Source of the DNA: Actinokineospora iranica
Lineage (GTDB): Bacteria > Actinomycetota > Actinomycetes > Mycobacteriales > Pseudonocardiaceae
Assembly (NCBI RefSeq): GCF_900101685.1
Contig: NZ_FMZZ01000022.1
Span: forward strand, 1 to 63,281
Direction of reading: 5' to 3'
Length of the DNA stretch: 63,281 nucleotides
Position numbers and translations under genes: made by a program. Below are positions 1-8,360 of this stretch, piece after piece; the first letter of the stretch is position 1, and each line of letters begins with the position of its first letter. The notes beneath the pieces are model-generated. The model had not been told where the DNA came from. It searched no databases and saw only the letters and a program-made list of their open reading frames with translations.

Positions 1-304
1 TGGCGATCAGACAGATCCGTTCGCGGACCTGCTCACCGATCGCCTTCGGGCGTCCCCCGCTCCATTTTGGGTCCAGCGCGTCGAACCCCCGCTCGTTGAA
101 CGCGTGGATCACATCCCGCACATACTCCGCGCTGACCTGCAACAACGACGTGATGTCCCGCACCGCCCGGCCCTGGCCGGACATCATCACCACGATCGCC
201 CGCCGCAACCGGATCGGATCCTTGCTGGTCCTGGTCACCCGCTGAAGCTTGCGGCCCTCCTCCATCGACAACGACCGCACGAACACCTCGGGCCGACGAG
301 CCAC
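1..304 (-). CDS. IS630-family transposase, N-terminal part (cut by window edge)
   Basis: The reverse strand encodes about 101 residues of a helix-turn-helix transposase N-terminus and runs off the left edge. It has the order expected of IS630-type transposases: a basic start, a helix-turn-helix (the RRAIVVMMSGQG to VRDVIHAFNERG stretch), then the FDALDPKWSGGRPK linker before the DDE domain. I chose the GTG at 304 because a GGAGGTGG stands just upstream; an in-frame GTG lies a few codons earlier. The catalytic DDE domain is outside the window, so whether the element is intact is unknown. Confidence 0.75.
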   Translation of the reverse strand, partial: MARRPEVFVRSLSMEEGRKLQRVTRTSKDPIRLRRAIVVMMSGQGRAVRDITSLLQVSAEYVRDVIHAFNERGFDALDPKWSGGRPKAIGEQVRERICLIA

Positions 305-652
305 AACCACCTCCCACACTCGATTTACGGGAGACAGCCTGACCCACCACAACCAAGATCAATTACCGGGTCAACCTATCGAGACGAGCCACTAGGTCAG
401 CGCTTCCCAGCGGTCCCCAGGCGCTCGTTCGCCTGGGGACCGCTTTGTTGCGCCCGCCGAATGGGTGAAGCCGGTGGGCCGGGCGCAGCTCGCCCGTTGC
501 GCCACAACGGGCGCGACCAGGTGTGGGAGGCGATTTCTGGCAACTGGCAAGACTAGGGATGCTCACGCAGCGCACCTACGGTCCCACGTACGTGGCCGCA
601 AGTTCACTCGATCGTGGACAGGCCGTCGTTGACGTGAAAGGACCGTTCCCGG
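305..652. other. Gene-free stretch between the IS630 transposase and the protease
   Basis: About 350 bases without a convincing gene. It holds the strong hairpin at 409-444 and the presumed promoter region of the protease gene. Short frames here lack a ribosome site and protein-like composition. I did not find the far terminal inverted repeat of the IS630 element. Confidence 0.6.
409..450 (+). terminator. Strong intrinsic-terminator-like hairpin
   Basis: A perfect 15-bp stem (409-423 with 430-444) with a 6-base loop is followed on the plus strand by TTTGTTG. It could stop read-through rightward from the IS region into the protease gene, or belong to the IS end. Confidence 0.6.
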
Positions 653-2008
653 ATGAAGAAGCGCTACACGGCGGCACTGGCGTCCCTGGGCTTGGCGATC
701 ACCGGTCTGGCGGCGGTCCCCGCCGCGGCGACCGTCGCCGAGGCCGCGCCGGGCGCCTACGACCAGTTCATCGTCACCTTCGACAGCGCCGCGACCCGGC
801 AGGTGGCCCACCGAGGCCTGACCAAGGTGCGCGAACTCGGCGCGGGCGGTGTCGTGGTGAAGGCGGCCCGCGGCGTGGACCGGGTGGGCGCGGAGCGGCT
901 CATGGCCGACCTGCGCAGGCAGTCCGGCGTCGTCAGCGTCGAGCCGGACCTGCTGATGACCGCCCAGGCCACGCCGACCGACCCGCGCTACCCGGAGCAG
1001 TGGCACTACTTCGAGGCCGCGGCGGGCATGAACCTGCCCGCGGCCTGGGACACCGCCGACGGCGCGGGCGTGACCGTCGCGGTGCTCGACACCGGCATCA
1101 CCGCGCACGCCGACCTCAGCGCGAAAGTGCTGCCCGGCTACGACTTCATCAGCGACGCCACCATCGCCCGCGACGGCGACGGCCGCGACGCCGACCCCAA
1201 CGACGAGGGCGACTGGCACGCCGCGGGCGAGTGCGGCTCGACCACGCCGAGCAACTCGAGCTGGCACGGCTCGCACGTCGCGGGCACCGTCGCCGCGGCG
1301 ACCGACAACGGCGTCGGCGGCGCGGGTGTCGCGCCGAAGGCCAAGATCCTGCCGCTGCGCGTCCTGGGCAAGTGCGGCGGCCGAACCTCCGACATCGCCG
1401 ACGCGATCACCTGGGCCTCCGGCGGCCGGGTCAGCCGGGTCCCGGCCAACCCGAACCCGGCCAAGGTCATCAACATGAGCCTCGGCGGCTCCGGCGCGTG
1501 CAGCGGCACCTACCAGCGCGCCATCGACGCCGCGGTCTCCCGCGGCACCACCGTCGTCGTCGCAGCGGGCAACTCCAACGCGAACGTCTCCGGCTTCACC
1601 CCGGCCAGCTGCCGCAACGTCGTCAGCGTCGCCGCCGCCGACCGCGAGGGCAACCGCGCCTTCTACTCCAACTTCGGCGCGGGCATCGACGTCACCGCCC
1701 CCGGCGGCGAGGTCCGCGACGAGACCGACGCCCCCGGCACCCGCACCAAACCCCAAGACGGCGTCCTGTCCACCGTCAACAGCGGCACGACGACCCAGGC
1801 CGCCGACGACTACAAGACGTTCATGGGCACCAGCATGGCCGCCCCGCACGTCGCAGGCCTGGTCGCCCTGATGCTCGGCGAGACCCCGCTGCTGCCGTCA
1901 CAGGTGGAAACCGCCCTCAAGGCCAACACCCGCCCGCTCCTCGGCTCCTGCTCCGACGGCTGCGGCGCAGGCCTGGTCGACGCCGCTGCGACCATCGCCG
2001 CCATCTGA
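653..2008 (+). CDS. Secreted subtilisin-like serine protease (S8 family) with I9 propeptide
   Basis: A 451-residue secreted endoprotease. Residues 1-32 form a Sec signal peptide (KKR start, hydrophobic core, AEA-type end). Residues about 36-105 are the I9 propeptide that assists folding and blocks the site. The mature S8 domain shows the triad: Asp146 in VAVLDTGI, His205 in WHGSHVAGT and Ser394 in GTSMAAPHVAG; the oxyanion-hole Asn is probably the one in AAGNSNANV. The ATG at 653 has AAAGGA about ten bases upstream. It stands alone between IS remnants, so it may be an accessory gene. Assignment to S8 is firm; the substrate is unknown. Confidence 0.95.
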   Translation: MKKRYTAALASLGLAITGLAAVPAAATVAEAAPGAYDQFIVTFDSAATRQVAHRGLTKVRELGAGGVVVKAARGVDRVGAERLMADLRRQSGVVSVEPDLLMTAQATPTDPRYPEQWHYFEAAAGMNLPAAWDTADGAGVTVAVLDTGITAHADLSAKVLPGYDFISDATIARDGDGRDADPNDEGDWHAAGECGSTTPSNSSWHGSHVAGTVAAATDNGVGGAGVAPKAKILPLRVLGKCGGRTSDIADAITWASGGRVSRVPANPNPAKVINMSLGGSGACSGTYQRAIDAAVSRGTTVVVAAGNSNANVSGFTPASCRNVVSVAAADREGNRAFYSNFGAGIDVTAPGGEVRDETDAPGTRTKPQDGVLSTVNSGTTTQAADDYKTFMGTSMAAPHVAGLVALMLGETPLLPSQVETALKANTRPLLGSCSDGCGAGLVDAAATIAAI

Positions 2009-2043
2009 CCCACCCCTGCCAGTCAGCCGCGGGCTGACAAGCC

Positions 2044-2757
2044 TTGGGTAGGTCTCGTCGCAGGCGTGGGTGCCAGCGACGAGACCTACCGGCGGCCACC
2101 GCGCCGGAGGTAACCAGGGGTTTCGGGGTATTTCTCGGCCTGGATGTCAGCGAGGGCGAACACCACGCCGTGGGCTTGGACCCGACCGGCGACCGGCCGC
2201 ACAACGGGCCACTGCCCAACAGCGAACCCACACCGCGGGCGCTGTTGGGCAAGCTCGCCGCCCACGGGCCGCTGCCGGTGGTGGTCGACCAACCACCGGC
2301 GATCGGCGCGCCGCCGGTCGCGGTCGCCCGCGCCTGCGGGCACCAAGCCGCCTACCTGCCCGGCCTGGCCATGCCTCGCATCGCCGACCTCTACCCGGGA
2401 CGGCAACCGCATCCGCGGCCTGCTCACCGGCACCCACCCGGCTCCAGAACCCGCCATCGGCCCGAAGATCGCGCGCCGTGCTGGAAATCCTGACTCGCCG
2501 CCGCGGCCCGACCGGCATCGCCCAAGCGGGCCGCCGCAAGCTCACGGCGATCGCCGCCACGCCCGTGCCCCGCTTGGGCGACACGCTCATCGCGGCGATC
2601 ATGACCGCGCTGGAGGAACAGACTGCCGTCGTCCCAGGCACCAACGCCGCCCTGATCTGCCTGGCCCGCCGCTGCGATGTCCTGTTCACCATGCTCCGCG
2701 ACAAGACCCACCACCGACACCCCCGAACCGCTCCCGCTCCGACCCCGGCGTGACAAC
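2044..2757 (+). pseudogene. IS110-family transposase remnant, two frameshifts
   Basis: Pieces of one IS110-type transposase are spread over three plus-strand frames. The DEDD-domain start (VFLGLDVSEGEHHAVGLD ... ADLYPG) is readable to about 2397. After an apparent deletion, DGNRIRGLLTGTHPA continues in a second frame to about 2480. LEILTRRRGPTGIAQAGRRK up to the VVPGTNAAL region lies in a third frame. The middle of the RuvC-like domain and the whole C-terminal serine-containing Transposase_20 domain are missing. No product can be functional; it marks an old insertion. Confidence 0.85.
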
Positions 2758-2805
2758 CACGTAGGGACACCCCCCGCTTGCCCAGCCCCAGGCTTCCGCC
2801 CCTGA

Positions 2806-2843
2806 GGTGGCTCCCACCGCGCCCGTCGCGGTGAGAGCCACCT
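2806..2843. terminator. Bidirectional hairpin between IS110 remnant and SGNH hydrolase
   Basis: GGTGGCTC and ACCGCG arms pair with CGCGGT and GAGCCACC around a short loop. It sits just beyond the stop codon of the leftward hydrolase gene at 2853 and probably terminates it. Confidence 0.55.
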
Positions 2844-2852
2844 TCGTGGTGA

Positions 2853-3884
2853 TCAGGGCAAGAGATCACGGATGGCGGCGTCGAGCAGCGCCCCGGCGTT
2901 GGCGTGGCCCGCGCTGTTGGGCTGGATCAGCGTGAGACGTCGCGACCCCTGCGGGGCAGCGGCGCAGATGGCGTCGAGCTCGCTCGGGTACCGCGTCTCC
3001 GGCGGCCCGCACACGCCCTCGACCCATTTCTCCGGCCGGGGCTGGCAGACGTCGTGTCCCTGGCTGGCCCTGGCGAGGTCGAGGAAATGGGCCCCGTGCT
3101 CGACGGAGGCGGCGGCGATGACGAAGTTGAGCGCGTTGTTCAGTTCCCGTAGCCACCCCAGGTCGCCGTAGGTGATCGAGCCCAGCGCAGACGCGGAGAA
3201 GTGCGTGAGGTCGTCGCGGCGGCAGGTCGCCGGGTCCTCGGGCACGATCGACGGGTAGCCGATCGTGATGATCTCCGCTCGGGGAGCCCGCGCCCGCACC
3301 GCCCGGAGCATGGCCCGGTACTCCCTGGCGATTCGGGCGAACTTGGCCTCGACGGTCTCCCCGTCCGGCGGGCTGTCCCGGTGCAGGTCATGGCAGGGCG
3401 TGTCCCGGTCAGGCTTTTGCGCGCCCGCGGGCACGCAGTCGAGCAGCAGCTTGCCGAATGGCAGGTCGTCCGCACCGATCCCGATCGTGACCAGGTCGGT
3501 GCCCGGGTTCAGCGCCTCCACCTGTGGCGGCACCTCCGGCCACCCGTCCGGCGGCGCGCCACGACCGGTCGGCTGTTGCAGGTTGCGCACCACATCGGCG
3601 ATGGTCGCGCCAGAGCAGGCCGCGTTGATCACCAGTCTCACCGGCGTCTCGGGCGGGTCCGCCGCCAACCGGTCGGCCGCGACCATCGGGTACGCCGCGT
3701 CCGTGCGCTCGCACCCGTCCATATGCCCCATGGGCTCCCCGGCGAAAACACCCGCCGTGGACGAGTCGCCCAAGGCGACCCATTCCCACGTCTCGGGCTC
3801 CGCGCTCGCCGTCGGCGCGGCAAGGCTCGACACGAGCGCCAGCAGAGCCGCCAGCACGCCCCACAGAGCCTTGGCCCGATTCAT
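2853..3884 (-). CDS. Secreted SGNH/GDSL-family hydrolase (lipase/esterase)
   Basis: Predicted 343-residue secreted esterase. The ATG at 3884 (or the adjacent in-frame GTG) follows a GGAAAGGGGGAG ribosome site. Residues about 1-30 form a signal peptide ending ASA-E. Block I is GDSSTAGVFAG, with Ser in place of the usual final Leu of GDSL; the block with the catalytic Gly is in NAACSGATIADV; a later Asn is in IGIGADDLPF and the C-terminal catalytic His is probably in NSAGHANAG. Several Cys pairs suggest disulfides, as in Streptomyces secreted SGNH lipases. It is not in an operon. Family call is solid; the preferred ester is unknown. Confidence 0.85.
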   Translation of the reverse strand: MNRAKALWGVLAALLALVSSLAAPTASAEPETWEWVALGDSSTAGVFAGEPMGHMDGCERTDAAYPMVAADRLAADPPETPVRLVINAACSGATIADVVRNLQQPTGRGAPPDGWPEVPPQVEALNPGTDLVTIGIGADDLPFGKLLLDCVPAGAQKPDRDTPCHDLHRDSPPDGETVEAKFARIAREYRAMLRAVRARAPRAEIITIGYPSIVPEDPATCRRDDLTHFSASALGSITYGDLGWLRELNNALNFVIAAASVEHGAHFLDLARASQGHDVCQPRPEKWVEGVCGPPETRYPSELDAICAAAPQGSRRLTLIQPNSAGHANAGALLDAAIRDLLP

Positions 3885-4119
3885 CACTCCCCCTTTCCAG
3901 GAACGGATCGACGCCGAACCGGCGCCTCTCCTCCTTGCTACGCCGAGCCGGCCTCGGCGCGACACCAGGTGCAACCGATCGGGTGCTTTCGGTAGCCGAA
4001 CGGGTCATATCCCTTGCCAGGGCCCCAATCCCGTCCGACCTGATACTTTGATCATCTCGGCATCGGCGCCGGTGAACATCCGAATCCGCGATCACCGCGC
4101 TCACGATGGGATTTCCGCG

Positions 4120-5313
4120 ATGAACCAGCCGCCGCGCGCCTATCCCTTCCGCGAACCGCACCGGCTCACGCTGGAACCCGAGTACGCCAGGCTTCGCGAA
4201 GAGGAACCGGTAAGCCGGATCAGCCTCCCCTATGGCGGAGAGGCATGGCTGGCCACCCGGCACGAGGACGTCAAAACGGTGCTCGGCGACTCGCGGTTCA
4301 GCCGGGCCGCGCTGCTGGGCCGCGACGTGCCCAGGACGTCCCCGCGACTGCTGCGCGACGCGACGCTGCACACGATGGACCCGCCCGAGCACAGCAGGCT
4401 GCGCAAGCTGGTGTCCAAGGCGTTCACACCGCGCCGCGTGGACCTGCTGGGGCAGAAGGCACGTGCGGTCACCGAGGATCTGCTCGACCGCGTCCAGGAG
4501 CAGGGCCCGCCCGCCGACCTGATCGAGGGACTCGCCGCGCCGCTGCCGATCGCGGTCATCTGCCAGATGCTCGGTGTCCCGGTCGCCGACCGGGAGCGGT
4601 TCAGCGGCTGGATCGACGTCGCGCTGGCCACCACCGCGTTCGAGCCGGACGAGATCGTGCGGGCATTCGACCAGCTCAAGACCTATCTCGCCGAACTGGT
4701 CGCGCACCGCCGCGAACACCCTTCCGACGACCTGCTCGGCGCGCTGGCGCAGGCCAGGGACGTGGAGGACCGGCTCAGCGAAGACGAGCTGGTCGTCCTC
4801 GGGGTGACGCTGCTCTACGCCGGGCTGGAAACCACCTCGAACCACATCGGCAACTTCGCCTACAACCTGCTGACCCACCCCGCGCAGTCGGCGCTGCTGC
4901 GCGCGGACCCGACCCTGCTCGACACCGCGATCGAGGAACTGCTGCGCTTCACCCCCACCGTCACCTCGGCCGGTTTCACGCGCATCGCCACCGAGGACGT
5001 CAAGCTCGGCGGCGTCCTGATCCGCGCGGGCGACGCGGTGATGGTCCAACTCGACGCGGCCAACCGGGACGACCGGGCCTTCGAGCGCCCCGACGAGCTG
5101 GACGTGACCCGCAAGGCCACCGGCCACCTGGCGTTCGGCCACGGCCCGCACTTCTGCGTCGCGGCGCAGCTCGCCAGGGTCGAGCTGCGGGTGGCGATCG
5201 GCGCCCTGCTCCGCCGGTTCCCCACGGTGCGGTTGGCGGTTCCGGAAGAGGAGCTTTCCTGGCGGCGGGGCAGGATGGTGCGCGGCCTCGACGCGCTTCC
5301 CGTGACCTGGTAA
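4120..5313 (+). CDS. Cytochrome P450
   Basis: Soluble bacterial P450 monooxygenase of 397 residues, the usual length. The heme-ligand loop is FGHGPHFCVAAQLAR with axial Cys346; the usual Gly two places after Cys is Ala here. The I-helix oxygen-activation motif reads AGLETTSN (commonly AGHETT), keeping the acid-alcohol pair. The K-helix ExxR is EELLR. I chose the ATG at 4120 because the protein aligns from there with typical class I P450s; the ribosome site is weak (GATGGGA). No ferredoxin gene is adjacent. A methyltransferase gene starts 80 bases downstream on the same strand and may be co-transcribed. Substrate unknown. Confidence 0.93.
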   Translation: MNQPPRAYPFREPHRLTLEPEYARLREEEPVSRISLPYGGEAWLATRHEDVKTVLGDSRFSRAALLGRDVPRTSPRLLRDATLHTMDPPEHSRLRKLVSKAFTPRRVDLLGQKARAVTEDLLDRVQEQGPPADLIEGLAAPLPIAVICQMLGVPVADRERFSGWIDVALATTAFEPDEIVRAFDQLKTYLAELVAHRREHPSDDLLGALAQARDVEDRLSEDELVVLGVTLLYAGLETTSNHIGNFAYNLLTHPAQSALLRADPTLLDTAIEELLRFTPTVTSAGFTRIATEDVKLGGVLIRAGDAVMVQLDAANRDDRAFERPDELDVTRKATGHLAFGHGPHFCVAAQLARVELRVAIGALLRRFPTVRLAVPEEELSWRRGRMVRGLDALPVTW

Positions 5314-5393
5314 GTGGTGATTGTTCAACGCCAGCTTGGACAGGTGCGTTATCCCGAGAACCGAACTATGGTGCCCGTCATTCATCCGAGGGA

Positions 5394-6248
5394 ATGGCGG
5401 GTTCAATGGCGAAGCTGCGAACCAGAGGCGTGGACAAGGCAAGACAGACCGTCGCGGGAACCTTCGACCGGTCAGCCGAAACCTACGAGTCGGTAGGCGT
5501 GGACTTCTTCAAGATCTTCGCCCACCATCTCCTGACAGACGTACCCCTGAATCCCGGCTCCCGGGTCCTGGACGCGGGCTGCGGTCGCGGCGCGGTCCTG
5601 TTCCCCGCCGCCGCGTTAGTCGGTCCTACCGGTTCGGTCTTCGGCATAGACCTCTCCCCCGCCATGGTCGACCGCACCGCGCACGAGATCAACGCCCGCG
5701 GCCTGACCAACGCGAACGCCGTCGTGATGGACGCCCAGGAACCCGACCTGCCGCCACGGTCCTTCGACACCATCCTGTCGTCGTGCGTCGTGTTCTTTCT
5801 CCCCGACCCGATCGCCGGTCTACGCGCCTGGCGCGACCTCTTGAAGCCCGGCGGCAGACTCGGCGTGACCACCTTCTGCGGAAACGACCCTCGCTGGTCG
5901 GCAGTGGAGGACGTGTTCCGCCCGAACATCCCCCCAGCCATGCTCTGGGCCATGGCCAATCCGGCCAGCCCCTTCGCCACCACCGACACCTTCCACCGAG
6001 CCCTGGAGTCGGTCGGCTACCGCCACCCGACGTCGAAGATCCGAACGCATGAGATCACCTTCACCGATCCCCAGCAGTGGATCACCTGGTCGTGGTCCCA
6101 CGGCCAACGCGTCTTCTGGGAGCTGATCCCCCGCCAAGACCTCCCCGCCGCGCGGTCCGAAGTCCTGGCCCGCCTGGAGCCGCTACGCGAACCGAACGGC
6201 GCTCTCCGCATGTGCCAACAGGTCCGGTACACGGTCGCCCACCGCTGA
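5394..6248 (+). CDS. SAM-dependent methyltransferase (class I)
   Basis: A 284-residue class I methyltransferase of the UbiE/Methyltransf_11 type. SAM motif I is VLDAGCGRG (about 58-66), followed by the acidic strand end GIDLSPAMV and motif II around SFDTILSSCVVFF; LKPGGRLGVTTF is the post-motif that packs the Rossmann sheet. A second in-frame ATG lies at 5406, so the start is uncertain by four residues. It follows a P450 gene and precedes a phosphatase gene on the same strand. Acceptor substrate cannot be told from sequence. Confidence 0.88.
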   Translation: MAGSMAKLRTRGVDKARQTVAGTFDRSAETYESVGVDFFKIFAHHLLTDVPLNPGSRVLDAGCGRGAVLFPAAALVGPTGSVFGIDLSPAMVDRTAHEINARGLTNANAVVMDAQEPDLPPRSFDTILSSCVVFFLPDPIAGLRAWRDLLKPGGRLGVTTFCGNDPRWSAVEDVFRPNIPPAMLWAMANPASPFATTDTFHRALESVGYRHPTSKIRTHEITFTDPQQWITWSWSHGQRVFWELIPRQDLPAARSEVLARLEPLREPNGALRMCQQVRYTVAHR

Positions 6249-6273
6249 CACACCGCTTCCGTACCGTGGTCCC

Positions 6274-7014
6274 GTGCGCAGACACATCGAGTTCGACCGC
6301 TTGCACAACTTCCGGGACATCGGCGGCTACCGCACCACCGACGGCAAGACCGTGCGGTGGAAGAGGCTCTACCGAGCCGACACCCTTTCCAGACTGCAAG
6401 GCAAGGACTGGCAACGCTTCTTGTCCTTGGAGCCGCGCACGGTGATCGACCTGCGCTACCCCTGGGAAATCACAAGAGACGGCCGTGTGCCCGATTACCC
6501 CGGTCTCGGTTACCACAACCTCAGCATCGAACACCGCCCGTACGACCAGGCCGCCCAAGCCACCGACGTCGACCCTGTCCCCTACCTCGCCGCCCGCTAC
6601 GCCGAGGTGGCGGAAGACGGCGCCACGGAGATCCGCCGGGCCTTGGAACTAATCGCCAACCAGGAAAACGCCCCCACCGTCGTCCACTGCACATCCGGTA
6701 AAGACCGCACCGGCCTGATCAGCGCCCTCGTCCTATCCCTGTTAGGCGTATCCGAGGAGGACATAGCCACCGACTACGCCCTCACAAACCTCGCCACCCC
6801 ACACCTGATCACCCTCTGGCGAACCTCCTACCCGGACAAGACCCACCTCTGGCCCGGATACGGCCAAGCCCCAGCCACCCTCATGCGCCTGTTCCTGGCC
6901 AACCTGGCCGAAGCCCACGGCTCCGTGCGCGGTTATGTCACCAAGCGCCTGGGCTTGCCGGAAGAGTCGATCGACACCCTGCGCGGCCACCTTCTGGCCG
7001 AACCGTCCTGTTGA
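6274..7014 (+). CDS. Tyrosine-type protein phosphatase (Y_phosphatase3 family)
   Basis: A 246-residue phosphatase of the PtpB/IphP-like family. The P-loop signature is HCTSGKDRTG with nucleophile Cys139 and Arg145; the Lys-Asp pair inside the loop is typical of atypical phosphatases that act on phospho-Tyr/Ser/Thr and sometimes phosphoinositides. The N-terminus has the family mark NFRDIGGY (about 12-19). Start is GTG, 25 bases after the methyltransferase stop, so translation as part of the same message is likely. No signal peptide. The biological substrate is unknown. Confidence 0.9.
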   Translation: MRRHIEFDRLHNFRDIGGYRTTDGKTVRWKRLYRADTLSRLQGKDWQRFLSLEPRTVIDLRYPWEITRDGRVPDYPGLGYHNLSIEHRPYDQAAQATDVDPVPYLAARYAEVAEDGATEIRRALELIANQENAPTVVHCTSGKDRTGLISALVLSLLGVSEEDIATDYALTNLATPHLITLWRTSYPDKTHLWPGYGQAPATLMRLFLANLAEAHGSVRGYVTKRLGLPEESIDTLRGHLLAEPSC

Positions 7015-7088
7015 GACAACCGAATCCCGCTTGCCCCATGAGAGCTGGAAGATCCGCGAAGATCACGGGGCCAACCGGTGGTCAGGGG

Positions 7089-7165
7089 TGGTGGGGCGGG
7101 TCGGGCTCGAACCGACGGCCAAGGGATTATGAGTCCCCTGCTCTGACCAACTGAGCTACCGCCCC
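7089..7165 (-). tRNA. tRNA with CAT anticodon (elongator Met, or Ile2)
   Basis: A 77-base cloverleaf on the minus strand, including an encoded 3' CCA. The acceptor stem GGGGCGG pairs with CCGCCCC, the discriminator is A, the D arm has AGCTCAGTTGGTCAGAGC, the anticodon loop is CTCATAA and the T arm GTCGG-TTCGAGC-CCGAC is perfect. CAT with this loop is elongator Met or the TilS-modified Ile2; the anticodon stem and variable loop look rather like Ile2 of E. coli, so I leave both open. It is not initiator tRNA. Confidence 0.9.
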
Positions 7166-7186
7166 CAGCGTGATGGATCTTACCCG

Positions 7187-7213
7187 GGGCATCGCGGTCT
7201 GGACGCGATGCCC
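7187..7213. terminator. Hairpin between the two tRNA genes
   Basis: Perfect 10-bp arms GGGCATCGCG and CGCGATGCCC (7187-7196 and 7204-7213) with a 7-base loop, without a clear T run. It may separate or process the two tRNA transcripts. Confidence 0.4.
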
Positions 7214-7246
7214 GACCTTGATCCGCGAAGAGCCGGGAAAACAAGG

Positions 7247-7271
7247 AACCCCAGGTCAGTGACCTGGGGTT
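7247..7271 (-). terminator. Terminator of the tRNA-Asn gene
   Basis: Perfect 12-bp arms with a one-base centre sit one base past the CCA end of tRNA-Asn. Read on the minus strand the hairpin is followed by CCTTGTTTTCC. Confidence 0.6.
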
Positions 7272-7272
7272 T

Positions 7273-7348
7273 TGGCTCCTCCAGCTGGACTCGAACCAGC
7301 AACCCTTCGATTAACAGTCGAATGCTCTGCCAATTGAGCTATGGAGGA
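7273..7348 (-). tRNA. tRNA-Asn (GTT)
   Basis: A 76-base cloverleaf on the minus strand with encoded CCA. Acceptor TCCTCCA pairs with TGGAGGA, discriminator G; the anticodon stem-loop TTCGACTGTTAATCGAA gives anticodon GTT; the T arm is GCTGG-TTCGAGT-CCAGC. All stems are complete. Confidence 0.96.
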
Positions 7349-7502
7349 AGGTCGCTCCGCTGGGCCGTGGCCCAACGAGCGGTAACTCTAGCGCATCGCC
7401 GTGAGCTGTCGCGCCGGGGTCCCCCACCGCGCGCCGCAGCGGCTCGCGGGCCGGTAGGGGAGGATGTGCGCAGGACAAGACTACCGGGAGGCGAGCACTG
7501 TG

Positions 7503-7673
7503 ATGGGGTTCCTGTTGGGGGCCGGAGTGGGGTACATCCTCGGCGCCAAGGCGGGCCGAAGCCGCTACGACCAGATCGTGCGCACCTACCGGAAGATCGC
7601 CGACCATCCCGCGGTGCAGGGGGCGGCTGGGATCGCCCGGGCGAAGCTCGGGGAGAAGGTGGGGCGGGGCTAG
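7503..7673 (+). CDS. Small YtxH-like membrane-associated protein
   Basis: A 56-residue protein beginning with a short glycine-rich hydrophobic segment (MGFLLGAGVGYILGAKAG) followed by a basic amphipathic tail. Such short proteins are common in actinobacteria and are named after YtxH; function unknown. The ATG is at 7503, but the GTG directly before it at 7500 lies better spaced from GGGAGGCG. Its TAG stop is part of the palindrome at 7671-7691. Confidence 0.6.
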   Translation: MGFLLGAGVGYILGAKAGRSRYDQIVRTYRKIADHPAVQGAAGIARAKLGEKVGRG

Positions 7674-7691
7674 GCCCTGTCTCAGGACCTA
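7671..7691. repeat. Short palindrome carrying both flanking stop codons (MITE-end-like)
   Basis: TAGGCCCTG-TCT-CAGGACCTA is an inverted repeat with one mismatch per arm. Its ends supply the TAG stop of the YtxH-like gene on the plus strand and of the MOSC gene on the minus strand. The first 12 bases match the terminal repeat of the element at 43887-44069. It may be a solo end or a minimal terminator. Confidence 0.6.
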
Positions 7692-8360
7692 GGCGAAGCG
7701 GAGCCGGTCGCCGGTGCCGATGACGCCGGGGCGGGTCACGCGGGCGTAAGCGCCCAATGTCAGGTCGTACGGGGTCAGGGACGCGAGCAGGTGGGGGCGG
7801 GCCGGTAGGGCGTTCTGGGCCTGACTGAGCATGGCGCAGCGGGTGACCAGCCGGGTGATCTCCAGTTCGGCCGTCCCGATCCGGACCCGCCTGCCCACCC
7901 AGGCGTCCTCGACGCGGTCCGCGCCGTCGACGTCGACCACGACGTTCGGGCGGGCCCTCGGCCACTCGGCGCCGGACCAGCGCAGCGAGGCGCTGGTGAT
8001 CAGGTGCACGGGCGCGGCGTCGAGGTGGGGCACGTCGCGCTCCTCGACCACCGCCACGGGCCTGCCGACGACCTCCGACACCGCGTCGTGGACCTTCGAG
8101 TCCGTCGTGGCGAACTCGCGGCCGTCGGGCAGGCCCACGACCGTGCGCACGCCCCAGACCTGCTTCGACCACATGTCCAGCAGCCCCGGCAGGCGGACGA
8201 ACCGCCGGGTGCTCTTGCCCGACCCCAGCTTCCCGTCCTCGGTGCGCAGCGCCCACCGCCGGTCGCCGATGACGCCGCGCTCGTCGAGTTCGAGCACTTC
8301 GGCGCGCTCGCCGCGCAGCGACTTGACCGGGTAGCGGGCGAGCACCCGCACCGAGGTCAC
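7689..8360 (-). CDS. MOSC-domain protein
   Basis: A 223-residue protein with the MOSC N-terminal beta barrel (VRVLARYPVKSLRGERAE, RWALRTEDGKLGSGK) and the C-terminal MOSC domain. MOSC proteins relate to molybdenum cofactor sulfurase C-termini and to the mARC/YcbX/YiiM group, which bind a molybdenum cofactor; a conserved Cys is present in LVTRCAM. Start is the GTG at 8360, overlapping the stop of the upstream methyltransferase gene (GTGA), which indicates translational coupling. Substrate unknown. Confidence 0.85.
   Translation of the reverse strand: MTSVRVLARYPVKSLRGERAEVLELDERGVIGDRRWALRTEDGKLGSGKSTRRFVRLPGLLDMWSKQVWGVRTVVGLPDGREFATTDSKVHDAVSEVVGRPVAVVEERDVPHLDAAPVHLITSASLRWSGAEWPRARPNVVVDVDGADRVEDAWVGRRVRIGTAELEITRLVTRCAMLSQAQNALPARPHLLASLTPYDLTLGAYARVTRPGVIGTGDRLRFA

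Noticed and set aside
2147..2869. Minus-strand frame over the IS110 remnant
   Set aside because: It is a GC-rich shadow; the plus strand carries the IS110-like protein pieces.
4120..7014. P450-methyltransferase-phosphatase as a natural-product gene cluster
   Set aside because: No core biosynthetic enzyme (PKS, NRPS, terpene cyclase or RiPP precursor) is nearby, so only a possible co-transcribed unit is claimed.
7089..7165. Initiator tRNA-fMet
   Set aside because: The first acceptor pair is G-C and the anticodon stem lacks the three G-C pairs typical of initiators.
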